A stretch of 64,000 nucleotides of DNA from Acidisoma cellulosilyticum (GCF_020621385.1 NZ_JAESVA010000005.1:372001-436000), one strand, 5' to 3'; counted from the first letter of the stretch, positions 50,580 to 60,023 are shown. Program-made: numbers and translations. Notes: generated by a model not told the origin, from the sequence alone.

Positions 50580-51466
50580 GTGCGTGGAGCTTTTTCTTCG
50601 AAGTTCTGGTCGCGGGACTTGCCGCCGGCATCATGTATTCGCTTGTCGCGATCGGCTTCGTGCTGATCTACAAAACATCCGGTGTCCTGAACTTCGCCCA
50701 AGGCGCGATGCTGCTTTTCGCGGCACTGACCTTCGTCAGCCTGCATGAAAGAGGCATGCCCTTCTTATATGCCCTCGCGATCACATTCCTCGTCATGGTC
50801 ATTCTTGGCATCGCGATCGAGAAATTTGTCTTGCGACCTATGATCAATCAGCCGCCGATCACCTTGTTCATGGTCACCCTTGGTCTTTCCTATATTATCG
50901 AGGGCAGCGCGGAGCTTATCTGGGGCACCCAGGTCCACGGCCTCGATCTTGGCATTCAAGATGAGCCCATGCAGATCGCGGGCGTGCTCGTAAGCCAGTT
51001 CGATCTGTTTTGCGCAGCGGTCGCGGCCGTAATGGTCGCGGCGCTGACAATCCTGTTTCGCTATACGCGTATCGGCCTGTCCTTTCGGGCCGCCGCCGAG
51101 GACCAATATGCGGCGCTCAATATCGGTTTGAGATTGCCGTTCATCTGGGCCGCCGTCTGGGCGACGGCGGGTATTGTGGCCCTTGTCGCAGGGCTGCTGT
51201 GGGGTGCGCGGACAGGCGTACAATTCTCCCTGTCGCTCGTCGTATTGAAATCGCTTCCCGTCCTGGTGCTCGGTGGTTTCGATTCCATTGCGGGCGCAAT
51301 CATCGGTGGTCTGATCATTGGCGCGACCGAGAATCTCGCTCAGGTCTATCTTGGCCCCTATATCGGCGACGGTATCGATAGTTGGATCGCCTATGTCGTG
51401 GCGCTCGGATTTCTGCTTGTGCGTCCTTCCGGCTTGTTCGGCCAGAAACTGGTCGAAAGGGTCTGA
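50576..51466 (+). CDS. branched-chain-type ABC permease (LivH-like)
   Basis: 296 residues, about eight helices. LivH features: MYSLVAIGFVLIYKTSGVLNFAQGAMLLFAAL near the N-terminus and the EAA-like AAAEDQYAALNIGLRLPFIWAAVWA, then GGFDSIAGAIIGGLIIG. First membrane subunit of the importer. Start overlaps the ATPase stop (ATGA), and livM follows after 3 bp. Confidence 0.93.
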   Translation: MSAWSFFFEVLVAGLAAGIMYSLVAIGFVLIYKTSGVLNFAQGAMLLFAALTFVSLHERGMPFLYALAITFLVMVILGIAIEKFVLRPMINQPPITLFMVTLGLSYIIEGSAELIWGTQVHGLDLGIQDEPMQIAGVLVSQFDLFCAAVAAVMVAALTILFRYTRIGLSFRAAAEDQYAALNIGLRLPFIWAAVWATAGIVALVAGLLWGARTGVQFSLSLVVLKSLPVLVLGGFDSIAGAIIGGLIIGATENLAQVYLGPYIGDGIDSWIAYVVALGFLLVRPSGLFGQKLVERV

Positions 51467-51469
51467 TCC

Positions 51470-52510
51470 ATGAGCAGCGCAATCCTCGAACGTCAGGCCA
51501 ATTCCCAAGGCCTTCCCGGGCTCAAGTCCTTTCGCGGTCCCTTTCTGGTTTTACTCGTCTTTGCTGTCGTCATCCCGCAAGTGCATTCGGATTATTTGTT
51601 CGATGCCATTCTGACGCCATTCCTCGCGATCAGCCTTGCCGCATTGGGGCTCAATCTTTTGACCGGTTATGCCGGTCAGGTGTCTCTGGGAAGTGCGGCC
51701 TTCATGGCGGTGGGGGCCTTCGCCGGATATAATTTCCTGTTGCGGATTCCGGGCTTGCCGCTGCTCGCGGGTCTCGCTTTCGCGGGACTGACCGCAGCCG
51801 TCATTGGCATCGTTTTCGGTCTACCCAGTCTCCGCCTGCGTGGCTTCTATCTTGCCGTTTCAACATTGGCGACGCAGTTCTTCGTCCAATGGGCGCTCAC
51901 CAATATCAGTTGGTTTTCAAACGACGACACATCCGGCGTCATAAGCCCGCCTCCTTTGCATCTGGGTGGTTTTGCGCTGGACAGTCCGGTCAGGCGCTAT
52001 CTGCTTTGCCTCGGCGTCGTCGCGGTCCTGACCTTTCTGGCCATGAGGCTGGTCTCCGGCCAGACCGGCCGTGCCTTGATCGCCGTGCGTGACAGCGAAC
52101 TTGGCGCGCGTGTTCTGGGGGTCAAGGTCCTGCGCACGAAGCTTTTCATCTTCGCTGTCAGCAGCTTCTACATTGGCGTGGCTGGCGCCTTATGGTCCTT
52201 CGCCTATCTGCGGACGATCGAGCCGGACGGATTCGATCTCGACCGCTCCTTCCAAATTCTATTCGTGATCATCATCGGCGGTCTTGCCAGCATTCGCGGG
52301 GCCTTCCTCGGTGCCGCGTTCATTGTGGTCCTGCCGCTTTTGCTCTCACGCGCCGGTGCCATCCTGCTCGGGCCCGGGTTCGACAGCGGACTTGTCGACC
52401 TGGTGCAGAAAATTTTCCTCGGCGCTCTCATCATTCTTTTTTTGAGGCTCGAACCCGCCGGTCTTTCCGCCCTCGTCGGTCGCTTACGCATCCGGCGCAA
52501 CGCGACCTGA
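51470..52510 (+). CDS. branched-chain-type ABC permease (LivM-like)
   Basis: 346 residues, about ten helices; LivM features are ISLAALGLNLLTGYAGQVSLGSAAFMAVGAF and the coupling region AVRDSELGARVLGVKVLRTKLFIFAVSSFYIGVAGAL. Second membrane subunit, paired with the LivH-like permease. The binding-protein gene begins 30 bp downstream. Confidence 0.93.
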   Translation: MSSAILERQANSQGLPGLKSFRGPFLVLLVFAVVIPQVHSDYLFDAILTPFLAISLAALGLNLLTGYAGQVSLGSAAFMAVGAFAGYNFLLRIPGLPLLAGLAFAGLTAAVIGIVFGLPSLRLRGFYLAVSTLATQFFVQWALTNISWFSNDDTSGVISPPPLHLGGFALDSPVRRYLLCLGVVAVLTFLAMRLVSGQTGRALIAVRDSELGARVLGVKVLRTKLFIFAVSSFYIGVAGALWSFAYLRTIEPDGFDLDRSFQILFVIIIGGLASIRGAFLGAAFIVVLPLLLSRAGAILLGPGFDSGLVDLVQKIFLGALIILFLRLEPAGLSALVGRLRIRRNAT

Positions 52511-52540
52511 ATCGTCATTCGGTTTCATACGGAGTCTTCT

Positions 52541-53905
52541 ATGGTCCCTATTGCAAAGAGGCTGGCAGCGCTCGCGCGCTCAACAGCCCTGGTGGCAGGT
52601 TTCGCTCTTGCGGCCGCCATCCCCATGGTCTCGGCGCAGGCTGCCCAACCGGAACAGTATTTTCCGCTGCAAAGCTATCGCGTCGGCCCTTATGCCGCAG
52701 GTGGAACCGGCTTCTTCGGCGGCTTCATCGACTACATGAACCTCATCAATCTGCGGGACGGCGGCGTGAACGGCGTCAAGCTCACCTGGGACGAATGCGA
52801 GACGCAGTATATCGTCGAGCGTGGCGTTGAATGCTATCAGCGGCAAAAGACGCATGTTCCAGGCCCCTCCGCCTGGAATCCGCTCAGCGTCGGCATCGCC
52901 TATGCCATGATCGACGGCGTGACCGCCGATAAGGTGCCCTTGATCACGATCGACCACGGCAGGACCGATTCCACGGACGGCGCCGTTTTCCCTTACGTGT
53001 TTCCGCTGTTGATGAACCCCTATAGCGAAAGCTCGGGCATCATCAATTTCATCGGCAGTCGCCTGGGCGGTGACGCCAAGCTTGCCGGCAAGTCGATCGT
53101 CGTCCTGTATCACGGCTCCCCCTACGGTCGTGAGACCGTTCCCATCTATAAGCTGCTCGCCGCCAAATACGGTTTCACGGTGAAGCAGATCGAGGTCCCG
53201 GCGCCAGGCACTGAACAGGAATCGGAGTGGTTGACGATTCGCCGCACCAATCCCAATTATGTCGTGCTGCGCGGCTGGGGCGTGATGAATCCGGTGGCGC
53301 TCAAGACAGCGCAGAAAGTCGGTTTCCCGGCCGACCATATCATCGGCAATGTCTGGAGCAATTCCGAGGAAGACGTAATACCGGCCGGTGGCGCGGCGAA
53401 GGGCTATATTGCGCTGACGACGCAAGCGACCGGAACGACCTATCCGGTGGTGCAGGACATCGAGAGGCTCGTCTATGGCGCCGGCAAGGGCAATCTCGCG
53501 GATAAGGCGCGTATCGGCAGCGTCTACCACAATCTTGGTATCGTGAACGGCATTCTGAACGTCGAGGCCATCCGGATCGCTCAGGCGAAGTTCGGCGACC
53601 GGACCTTGACAGGTGACGAGGTCCGGTGGGGCTTCGAGCATCTGCAGCTCGATCCGGCGCGGGTAAAGGCGCTGGGTGCGGAAGGGCTGTTTCATTCCAT
53701 TAACGTCACCTGCTCCAATCACGAAGGCGACGGCTATGTGACCTTCCAACAATGGGACGGGGCGAAATGGGTTCGCATCAGCGACTGGATCGCTCCGGAC
53801 TGGACGCTTCTGCGTCCGATCATTGAAACATCGGCCAATAAATACGCCAAGGAACACAGCATCACGCCGCGCGACTGCGCCAAAGAAACCGTCGCGGCGA
53901 ACTGA
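52541..53905 (+). CDS. ABC transporter substrate-binding protein (Liv-type, PBP type 1)
   Basis: 454 residues, longer than LivK (about 370). Signal peptide about 1-35 ending SAQAAQ. Mature protein of the type-1 periplasmic binding fold: IDYMNLINLRDGGVNGVKLTWDECETQYIVERGVECYQR, then IVVLYHGSPYGRETVPIYKLLAAKYGF and DHIIGNVWSNSEEDVIPAGG. Differs from amino-acid binders, with two Cys in the N-domain, so the ligand is probably something else, perhaps a sulfone or sulfonate. It delivers the substrate to the LivHM permease. Confidence 0.88.
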   Translation: MVPIAKRLAALARSTALVAGFALAAAIPMVSAQAAQPEQYFPLQSYRVGPYAAGGTGFFGGFIDYMNLINLRDGGVNGVKLTWDECETQYIVERGVECYQRQKTHVPGPSAWNPLSVGIAYAMIDGVTADKVPLITIDHGRTDSTDGAVFPYVFPLLMNPYSESSGIINFIGSRLGGDAKLAGKSIVVLYHGSPYGRETVPIYKLLAAKYGFTVKQIEVPAPGTEQESEWLTIRRTNPNYVVLRGWGVMNPVALKTAQKVGFPADHIIGNVWSNSEEDVIPAGGAAKGYIALTTQATGTTYPVVQDIERLVYGAGKGNLADKARIGSVYHNLGIVNGILNVEAIRIAQAKFGDRTLTGDEVRWGFEHLQLDPARVKALGAEGLFHSINVTCSNHEGDGYVTFQQWDGAKWVRISDWIAPDWTLLRPIIETSANKYAKEHSITPRDCAKETVAAN

Positions 53906-53912
53906 GGTCACC

Positions 53913-54713
53913 ATGACAGTCGCGCCCGCCTTGTTGACGTTGGAGGATGTGGACGTCGTCTACGGCGCCGCCATCACGGCCGTGCGCGGCGTCAGGCTTC
54001 ATGTCGGGCAGGGTGAGATTGTCACCCTGCTCGGTGCGAATGGCGCCGGAAAAACCTCCACATTGCGCGCGGTCTCCAATCTGTTGCATGCCAAGCTCGG
54101 CCGCATGAGCCGAGGCCGCATCACCTTCGACGGCCGATCGACAGCGGGCTTGCCCACCAGCCGGCTGGTGTCGTCCGGACTGGTTCAGGTTCTGGAGGGG
54201 CGGCACTGCTTCCGGGCGCTGACTATCGAGGAAAACCTCATCACCGGCGCGATCGGACGGCGGGCCAGCAAGGCCGAAACCGCCACGGATCTGGAGCTTG
54301 TCTATGCTTTGTTTCCGCGTCTGCGGACCAAGCGGGCGGTGCTTGCCGGCCTGACGTCCGGGGGGGAGCAGCAGATGGCGGCCATCGGCCGGGCGCTGAT
54401 GGCGCGTCCGCGACTGCTCATTCTCGACGAGCCCTCCATGGGTCTGGCGCCGATCGTCGTCGCGGAAATCTTCCTTGCCCTCACAGCGCTCAATCGCGAT
54501 CAGGGGCTTTCCATCCTGCTGGCCGAACAGAACGCCACGGTGGCGCTTAAGGCCGCGCACCGCGGCGTTGTGCTGGAAAACGGCCGGGTCACCCTGACCG
54601 GCATCGCATCCGAGCTCAGCGCGCGCGACGACATTCGCGCGGCCTATCTCGGTCTCAACAAACCGCCTTCGTCTGAGTCTTCGCGCTCAAAATCCATTGA
54701 GGTTGTCGCATGA
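53913..54713 (+). CDS. branched-chain-type ABC transporter ATPase (LivF-like)
   Basis: 266 residues. Walker A GANGAGKTS, signature TSGGEQQMAAIGRALMARPRLLILDEPSMGLAP with Walker B, and LLAEQNATVALKAAHRGVVLENGRV at the C-terminus, all as in LivF. ATG 53913 chosen, 7 bp after the binding-protein stop; the longer frame upstream overlaps that gene. Its stop overlaps the next ATG by 4 bp. Confidence 0.93.
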   Translation: MTVAPALLTLEDVDVVYGAAITAVRGVRLHVGQGEIVTLLGANGAGKTSTLRAVSNLLHAKLGRMSRGRITFDGRSTAGLPTSRLVSSGLVQVLEGRHCFRALTIEENLITGAIGRRASKAETATDLELVYALFPRLRTKRAVLAGLTSGGEQQMAAIGRALMARPRLLILDEPSMGLAPIVVAEIFLALTALNRDQGLSILLAEQNATVALKAAHRGVVLENGRVTLTGIASELSARDDIRAAYLGLNKPPSSESSRSKSIEVVA

Positions 54714-55966
54714 ACGTCATTAAGCCGAATACCGGGCATCCGCCCTTGGGTAAGAGTGGTGTTCCCGGATTGCCCCGGCCGTCTGCCCCAGCCCATGTCA
54801 TCAGCGATGATGCCGAGGCGATCGCGGTTGCCCATAGGCTGGCCGCTGATTTTGTCCAAGGTGCCGCCGCGCGTGACCGGGATCGCGTCGCGCCGGTCCG
54901 GGAACTCGACCTGTTCTCGCAAAGCGGCCTGTGGTCCATCAACGTGCCCCGCGCCTTTGGTGGGCCGGAGCTTTCCTATGTGACGCTATGCCGCGTTATT
55001 GCGATCATCGCGGCGGCCGATCCCTCCATCGGGCAGATTCCCCAGAACCATCTGGGTGTCGTCGCGGCCATTCGGACAGTCTCTGATCCGGCCCAGCAAA
55101 CATTGCTCTTCGACCTCGTGTTGAGCGGTCTCCGCTTCGGCAATGCCTTCTCGGAATTCGGTTCCAAACGGGCGGCCGATTTTGAAACCAAATTCGAGGA
55201 CGCAGGTGACCACGTCATCGTCACCGGCCGGAAATTCTACTCGACCGGCGCGATCTTCGCGCATCTGGTGCCGATCGTGGCCTTGGACGATCAAGGGCGT
55301 GCCTGGTACGCGATTGCGGATCGCAATGCGCCCGGTCTGACGGTCATCGATGACTGGTCGAGCTTCGGGCAACGCACGACAGGCAGCGGCACGGTCATTC
55401 TTGATCGCGTCACCGTGCCGAAGACGCATCTGGTGCCGGGTTATCTCGGCTATGAGCGGCCGACAGCGGATGGCGCGATTTTCCAGATCATCCAGGCCGC
55501 TGTCGATACCGGCATTGCGAAAGCAGCGATTGAGGACACGATCGCCTTCGTCCGCACGAAATCCCGCCCCTGGATCGATAGCGGCCTGGATCGCGCGTCC
55601 GATGATCCTTACACAATTCAGGCGATCGGTGATCTGACGATCCGGCTTCACGCGACCGAAGCACTTCTCGATCGTGCGGGTGCCGCGATCGATCGCGCCG
55701 TCAGCGATCCGACGAGCGAGAGCGTGGCGACGGCGCAGTTGGCGACAGCCGAAGCGAAGGTGCTGTCCACGGAACTGTCGGTCTATGCCGCGAGCAAGCT
55801 ATTCGAACTGGCCGGCACGCGGTCAACGCTGGCGGCCGAGGCACTCGATCGGCATTGGCGTAACGCAAGGACCCATACGCTCCATGACCCTGTGCGCTGG
55901 AAATACGCGATCCTTGGAAACCATGCGCTCAATGGCGTCAACCCGCCGCTCCATGCCTGGAGTTAG
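54710..55966 (+). CDS. sfnB: SfnB-like, acyl-CoA-dehydrogenase-fold sulfur-acquisition oxidoreductase
   Basis: 418 residues. Acyl-CoA dehydrogenase/DszC-fold flavoprotein: NVPRAFGGPELSYVTLCRVIAIIAAADPSIGQIPQNHLGVVAAI, FGNAFSEFGSKRAADFETKF, VTGRKFYSTGAIFAHLVPI, and the C-terminal NARTHTLHDPVRWKYAILGNHALNG. This pattern is typical of the SfnB family, linked to sulfur scavenging from sulfones and related to monooxygenase DszC. It probably oxidises an organosulfur substrate with reduced flavin. Last gene of the sfnG unit; overlaps the LivF-like gene. Confidence 0.85.
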   Translation: MNVIKPNTGHPPLGKSGVPGLPRPSAPAHVISDDAEAIAVAHRLAADFVQGAAARDRDRVAPVRELDLFSQSGLWSINVPRAFGGPELSYVTLCRVIAIIAAADPSIGQIPQNHLGVVAAIRTVSDPAQQTLLFDLVLSGLRFGNAFSEFGSKRAADFETKFEDAGDHVIVTGRKFYSTGAIFAHLVPIVALDDQGRAWYAIADRNAPGLTVIDDWSSFGQRTTGSGTVILDRVTVPKTHLVPGYLGYERPTADGAIFQIIQAAVDTGIAKAAIEDTIAFVRTKSRPWIDSGLDRASDDPYTIQAIGDLTIRLHATEALLDRAGAAIDRAVSDPTSESVATAQLATAEAKVLSTELSVYAASKLFELAGTRSTLAAEALDRHWRNARTHTLHDPVRWKYAILGNHALNGVNPPLHAWS

Positions 55967-56063
55967 CGGCAAACGCAGTCTCGATTATTGGCGTGTAGGC
56001 GATCGGGTCTGACGGATCGCTGAACGACATCGGGCGCAGACTTTATGGGCAGGGCGATATCCG

Positions 56064-56993
56064 CTAGCCAATTTGGTCTGCGCTCTCCTCCGGCAAACCC
56101 CCGGACGTCTCGAACAGCAAGGCGCGGACCCAGCGGTGGCCGGGGTCACGATGCGTCCGTTCATGCCAGACGGCGATCTTGCTGAACCCGGGTATGGCGA
56201 CGGGCGGCGCGCGCATGGCGAGCCCGGGGGCACCGCTGACCAGGCGGCGCGGCGCGACCGCGATCAACTCTGTCCTGCGCAGCACTTCCGCCAGCACCAG
56301 AAAGCTCGTGACCGACAGCGCGACATGGCGGGCGCGGCCGATCTCGGCCAGCGCATCATCCGTCACGCCCCAGAAGCGCTCGCCGGCATAGGAGACGAGC
56401 GCATGGTCGAGGGCACAGAAACGGTCGAGCGACAGCACCTCCGTCGCGGCATCGGCATGGTCGGCGCTCAGCGCACAAACATAGGTTTCATCGAATAGGC
56501 GGCGCGCATGCAGGTCCGGCGCCGCACTGTCCGGCGTCATCAAAGCCAGGTCCAGGTCGCCGCGCTCGAAAGCGGTTTGCACGCGGTCGCTTTCGACCGG
56601 GCGGATGGCGACGCGAATGGCGGGCGCGCGGCGGCGCAGCGCCGCCAGGAAAGGCACCACGACGGCCTGCTGCGCGTAATCGGTCGCGGCGATGGAGAGG
56701 GTGAAAGCGGCGGTCAGCGGGTCGAAACCGGCCGGCAGCAGCAGGCTGTCGACATCCCCCAGAATCTGCTTCAGCGGGCCGGCCAGTTGCGCGGCGCGGA
56801 GCGTCGGCAGGATTCCGTGCGGCGTGCGGACAAACAGCGGGTCGCCGAAACTCTCCCGCAGCCGGGTCAGCATGCCGCTGACCGCCGGCTGGGTCAGGCT
56901 CAACCGCGCCGCCGCGCGTGTCACGCTCCGCTCATCCAGCAGCGCGTCCAGCGTGCGCAGCAGGTTCAGGTCCAGGCTTCTGATATCGCGCAT
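56064..56993 (-). CDS. LysR-family transcriptional regulator (NodD/SyrM-like)
   Basis: 309 residues. N-terminal HTH (DLNLLRTLDALLDERSVTRAAARLSLTQPAVSGMLTRLRESFGDPLFVRT) of the NodD/PcpR branch, followed by a substrate-binding domain. Divergent from the VOC gene with a GGACAT-N13-ATGTCC repeat in the 146-bp gap, so it probably controls it. Convergent with the sfn operon, ending about 100 bp from sfnB. Confidence 0.88.
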   Translation of the reverse strand: MRDIRSLDLNLLRTLDALLDERSVTRAAARLSLTQPAVSGMLTRLRESFGDPLFVRTPHGILPTLRAAQLAGPLKQILGDVDSLLLPAGFDPLTAAFTLSIAATDYAQQAVVVPFLAALRRRAPAIRVAIRPVESDRVQTAFERGDLDLALMTPDSAAPDLHARRLFDETYVCALSADHADAATEVLSLDRFCALDHALVSYAGERFWGVTDDALAEIGRARHVALSVTSFLVLAEVLRRTELIAVAPRRLVSGAPGLAMRAPPVAIPGFSKIAVWHERTHRDPGHRWVRALLFETSGGLPEESADQIG

Positions 56994-57009
56994 TCTGATG
57001 GCGTAAATC

Positions 57010-57034
57010 GGACATTGTAATTGGCGTTATGTCC
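57010..57034. promoter_or_regulatory. candidate LysR operator
   Basis: Inverted repeat GGACAT (57010-57015) and ATGTCC (57029-57034) with a 13-bp centre, 17-41 bp upstream of the LysR start. Placement fits LysR autorepression and control of the divergent VOC gene. Confidence 0.5.
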
Positions 57035-57139
57035 CCTTAGCTGGTATCTCAGTTTCTGTCACCCGGTCATAACCGGCTGCGGCTGGCCGCTTTCCGGCAG
57101 CCGAAGCCAGTCGTTCGGCCGTCGCATAAGGATAACCGC

Positions 57140-57640
57140 ATGAATCCCGTCTATCCGCGTAGCTTTTCCCATATCGGCCTGTCCGTGACCGATATCGACG
57201 CGGCCGTAAAATTCTACACTGACGTGCTGGGCTGGTATCTCATCATGCCGCCGACCCTGATTACCGAGGATGATAGCGCTATCGGCATGATGTGTTCCGA
57301 TGTCTTCGGCGCCAATTGGGGGCAGTTCCGCATCGCGCATCTTTCGACCGGGGACCGTGTCGGCGTCGAGATCTTCGAATTCAAGAACGCCGAGAAGCGT
57401 GAGAACAATTTCGAATACTGGAAATCCGGCGTCTTTCATTTCTGCGTGCAGGACCCCGACGTCGAAGGCCTGGCCGCCAAGGTTGTCGCCGCAGGCGGCC
57501 GCCAAAGAATGCCAGTGCGCGAATATTTCCCCGGCGAGAAGCCCTACCGCATGGTCTATATGGAAGACCCCTTCGGCAATATCTTTGAAATCTACAGTCA
57601 TAGCTACGAGCTGACCTATTCCGCCGGCGCTTATTCCTAA
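57140..57640 (+). CDS. VOC/glyoxalase-family protein
   Basis: 166 residues, two beta-alpha-beta-beta-beta modules of the vicinal oxygen chelate fold (lactoylglutathione lyase and extradiol dioxygenase relatives). Likely metal ligands: His11 (SHIGLSV), Glu in GVEIFEF, His in GVFHFCVQD, Glu in NIFEIY. The substrate is unknown. It is followed at 2 bp by a MITE-like repeat. Confidence 0.85.
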   Translation: MNPVYPRSFSHIGLSVTDIDAAVKFYTDVLGWYLIMPPTLITEDDSAIGMMCSDVFGANWGQFRIAHLSTGDRVGVEIFEFKNAEKRENNFEYWKSGVFHFCVQDPDVEGLAAKVVAAGGRQRMPVREYFPGEKPYRMVYMEDPFGNIFEIYSHSYELTYSAGAYS

Positions 57641-57641
57641 G

Positions 57642-57809
57642 GGCCTGTCAGGTTTTGATAGAGACCTCGCCGCCCATACTTCGTCGTCCGCGCACGCGTT
57701 GCGCGGAACTACCCGACGTGGCGCCTCTCTGGCCGCTTGCCTGTGCAAACGGGTTGAAGCTGCGCAGGACAGAGTCGGGGGCGCTTCCGATCAAATCTGA
57801 CAGACTGTA
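57642..57809 (-). repeat. MITE-like dispersed repeat, copy D (inverted orientation)
   Basis: 168 bp with ends GCCTGTCAGGTTTTGATA and TCAAATCTGACAGACTGTA. Read on the minus strand, its interior (GGAAGCGCCCCCGACTCTGTCCTGCGC as GGAAGCGCCCC plus TCTGTCCTGCGC) matches copy B. Placed directly after the VOC stop codon. Confidence 0.75.
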
Positions 57810-57857
57810 CAGCCGGACCCAAGATTCGCTCGTTTGACGATACAAAGGATAAATAGA

Positions 57858-58973
57858 ATGTCGGCATTATTTCAGCCGTTTGAGCTGAAAGACGTGACTT
57901 TGCGCAACCGCATCGCGGTGCCGCCCATGTGCCAATACAGCGCCCTGGACGGGTTCACCAACGAATGGCATTGGGTCCATTACCCCAGCATGGCTCGTGG
58001 TGGCGCTGGCCTGGTGATTGTGGAAGCAACCGGCGTCTCCCCCGAAGGGCGCATCACCCCGGGCTGCACCGGGTTGTGGGATGACGCGCATGTCGAAGGC
58101 ATGGCGCGCATCGCGTCCTCCATCAAGGCGGCCGGAGCGGTGCCGGGTATCCAGATCGGCCATGCCGGCCGCAAGGCCAGCGCCAATAAGCCCTGGGAAG
58201 GCGATGACCATATTCCGGACGGCGCGCTCGGCGCCTGGCCGACCATCGCCCCCTCCGCCATCGCTTTCGGTGGCGGTCTGCCCAAGGTGCCGAAGGCGAT
58301 GACGATTGCCGATATCGAGCGCGTGCGCGCGGATTTCGTGGCTGCCGCCCGCCGGGCGCGCGATGCCGGTTTTGAGTGGCTGGAGCTGCATTTCGCCCAC
58401 GGCTATCTCGGCCAAAGCTTCTTCAACCCGCAATCCAACCAGCGCAGCGACCAATATGGCGGAGATTTCCAGGGCCGCAGCCGCTTCCTGCTGGAAACGC
58501 TGGACGCCGTGCGCGCCGTCTGGCCGGAAAACCTGCCGCTGACGGCAAGGTTCGGCGTCATCGAATTCGACGGCCATGACGATCAGATCGTCCCGGAATC
58601 CATCGAACTCGTGAAGGCCTTTCGCCGTGGCGGGCTGGATATGCTCAATGTCTCGGTCGGCTTCTCGACGATGGACGCCAATGTGCCCTGGGGGCCGGGA
58701 TTCCTCGCGCCCATCACGCAGCGCGTGCGACAGGAGGCCGCATTGCCGGTCTCCGTCGCCTGGTGCATCGACGGCGCTGAGATTGCCGATCTGGTGATCG
58801 CGGAACAGCAGGCCGATCTGGTGATGATCGGGCGGGCCCATCTCGCCAATCCGCATTACGCCTATGATCTCGCCCAGGCTTTGGGCGAGAAGGATCCGGC
58901 TTGGACTCTGCCGGCACCTTACGCGCATTGGCTGGCGCGCTATGCCGGTCCGGGACGGCCCTCGGCGCAGTAA
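57858..58973 (+). CDS. NADH:flavin oxidoreductase / old yellow enzyme (YqjM-type)
   Basis: 371 residues, FMN-binding TIM barrel. Cys25 in VPPMCQYSA is the hallmark of the thermophilic-like (YqjM) ene-reductase class; HFAHGYLGQSFFNPQSNQRSDQYGG and IGHAGRKAS hold substrate- and flavin-binding His, and MIGRAHLANP the phosphate site. Reduces activated double bonds with NAD(P)H. ATG 57858 chosen with AAGGAT 7 bp upstream. Confidence 0.92.
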   Translation: MSALFQPFELKDVTLRNRIAVPPMCQYSALDGFTNEWHWVHYPSMARGGAGLVIVEATGVSPEGRITPGCTGLWDDAHVEGMARIASSIKAAGAVPGIQIGHAGRKASANKPWEGDDHIPDGALGAWPTIAPSAIAFGGGLPKVPKAMTIADIERVRADFVAAARRARDAGFEWLELHFAHGYLGQSFFNPQSNQRSDQYGGDFQGRSRFLLETLDAVRAVWPENLPLTARFGVIEFDGHDDQIVPESIELVKAFRRGGLDMLNVSVGFSTMDANVPWGPGFLAPITQRVRQEAALPVSVAWCIDGAEIADLVIAEQQADLVMIGRAHLANPHYAYDLAQALGEKDPAWTLPAPYAHWLARYAGPGRPSAQ

Positions 58974-58997
58974 GGGGGCTTGCGATGGGGACGCGCG

Positions 58998-59927
58998 TTA
59001 GGTCGGGTCCCCATCCTCCTCTGCGGCACTCGCACCCATGCGGAAATTGCTCAGCGTCGCCTTCATGTCGCGCATCCGGTCCAGCTGATCGCCGTGACGG
59101 CGCAACGCGACCGCGATCGACAGCACATCGATGACGACGAGTGCGGCGACGCGCGATGTGGTCGGCGTGAAGGCGTCGGTATTGTCCAAAGTCTCGACCA
59201 GCAGCGTGATGTCGCAAAGGTCCGACAGCGTGGCGCGTGCGCCGGTCAGCGCGATGGTCTGGGCACCATGGTCGCGAGCGATGCGCGCGGCCTCGATGAT
59301 CCCCTGGGACAATCCGGTATTGGAAATGGCGACCGCGACATCCTCCGGTCCCATCATCGCGGCGGCCATGACCTGCTGATGGCTGTCGGCCAGCGCCCGG
59401 CAAGGCACGCCGAATAGCGGGAATTTCTGCTCGGCATCCTGTGCGACGATCGCGGAAGCGCCGAAGCCAAAAAAGGTAATACTGCGAGCCGAGGCGAGCA
59501 CGTCGATGGCAGCGCCGAGGGCGGCGGCATCCAGATGATGCCGCGCCCAGTCCAGGCTGGTCATGGTATATTCGAAGATCTTCTCGACGACGGCCGCCGG
59601 CGGATCGTCGCTGCGGATGACGGAATGGGTCGCGGGCGTGCCCAGCGCCACGCTTTGCGCAAGGCGCAATCTGAAATCATGAAAGCCGGTGCAGCCGACG
59701 GCCGTGCAGAAGCGGATGACGGTCGGCTGGCTGACATCGGCGAGCTTCGCGACCTCGGCCACCGTGCCGGCCAGAACCTGCTGCGGATTCGCGAGCACGA
59801 GATCGGCGACCTTGCGTTCGGATTTGCGCAACTCGTCGATCGATAGTCGCACGACTTCCAGGATATTCGGTCCGGCGCGGCGGTGATGGGGCTCCGGATT
59901 ACGGGACATTGGACCAGGCGCTTTCAT
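58998..59927 (-). CDS. MurR/RpiR-family regulator with SIS domain
   Basis: 309 residues. N-terminal RpiR HTH (ELRKSERKVADLVLANPQQVLAGTVAEVAKLADVSQPTVIRFCTAVGCTGF) and C-terminal sugar-isomerase (SIS) domain about 125-290 (ITFFGFGASAIVAQDAEQKFPLFGVPC, AISNTGLSQGIIEAARIA) that binds a sugar phosphate. Divergent from the sugar ABC importer, which it probably controls. ATG 59909 is an alternative start; neither has a clear ribosome site. Confidence 0.9.
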   Translation of the reverse strand: MKAPGPMSRNPEPHHRRAGPNILEVVRLSIDELRKSERKVADLVLANPQQVLAGTVAEVAKLADVSQPTVIRFCTAVGCTGFHDFRLRLAQSVALGTPATHSVIRSDDPPAAVVEKIFEYTMTSLDWARHHLDAAALGAAIDVLASARSITFFGFGASAIVAQDAEQKFPLFGVPCRALADSHQQVMAAAMMGPEDVAVAISNTGLSQGIIEAARIARDHGAQTIALTGARATLSDLCDITLLVETLDNTDAFTPTTSRVAALVVIDVLSIAVALRRHGDQLDRMRDMKATLSNFRMGASAAEEDGDPT

Positions 59928-60023
59928 GGGGTTCGACCAGAGAATGCTCTGCGATAGGCCAAGCAGGCTGCCCCTGGCAACAGGCGGATAGGGCCGATGA
60001 CCTGCCCTGGGCCTGAGATATGT

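Noticed and set aside
52580-53914. 444-codon minus-strand frame opposite the ABC binding protein
   Set aside because: Low-information composition and no motifs; the plus strand encodes a convincing exported binding protein within an operon.
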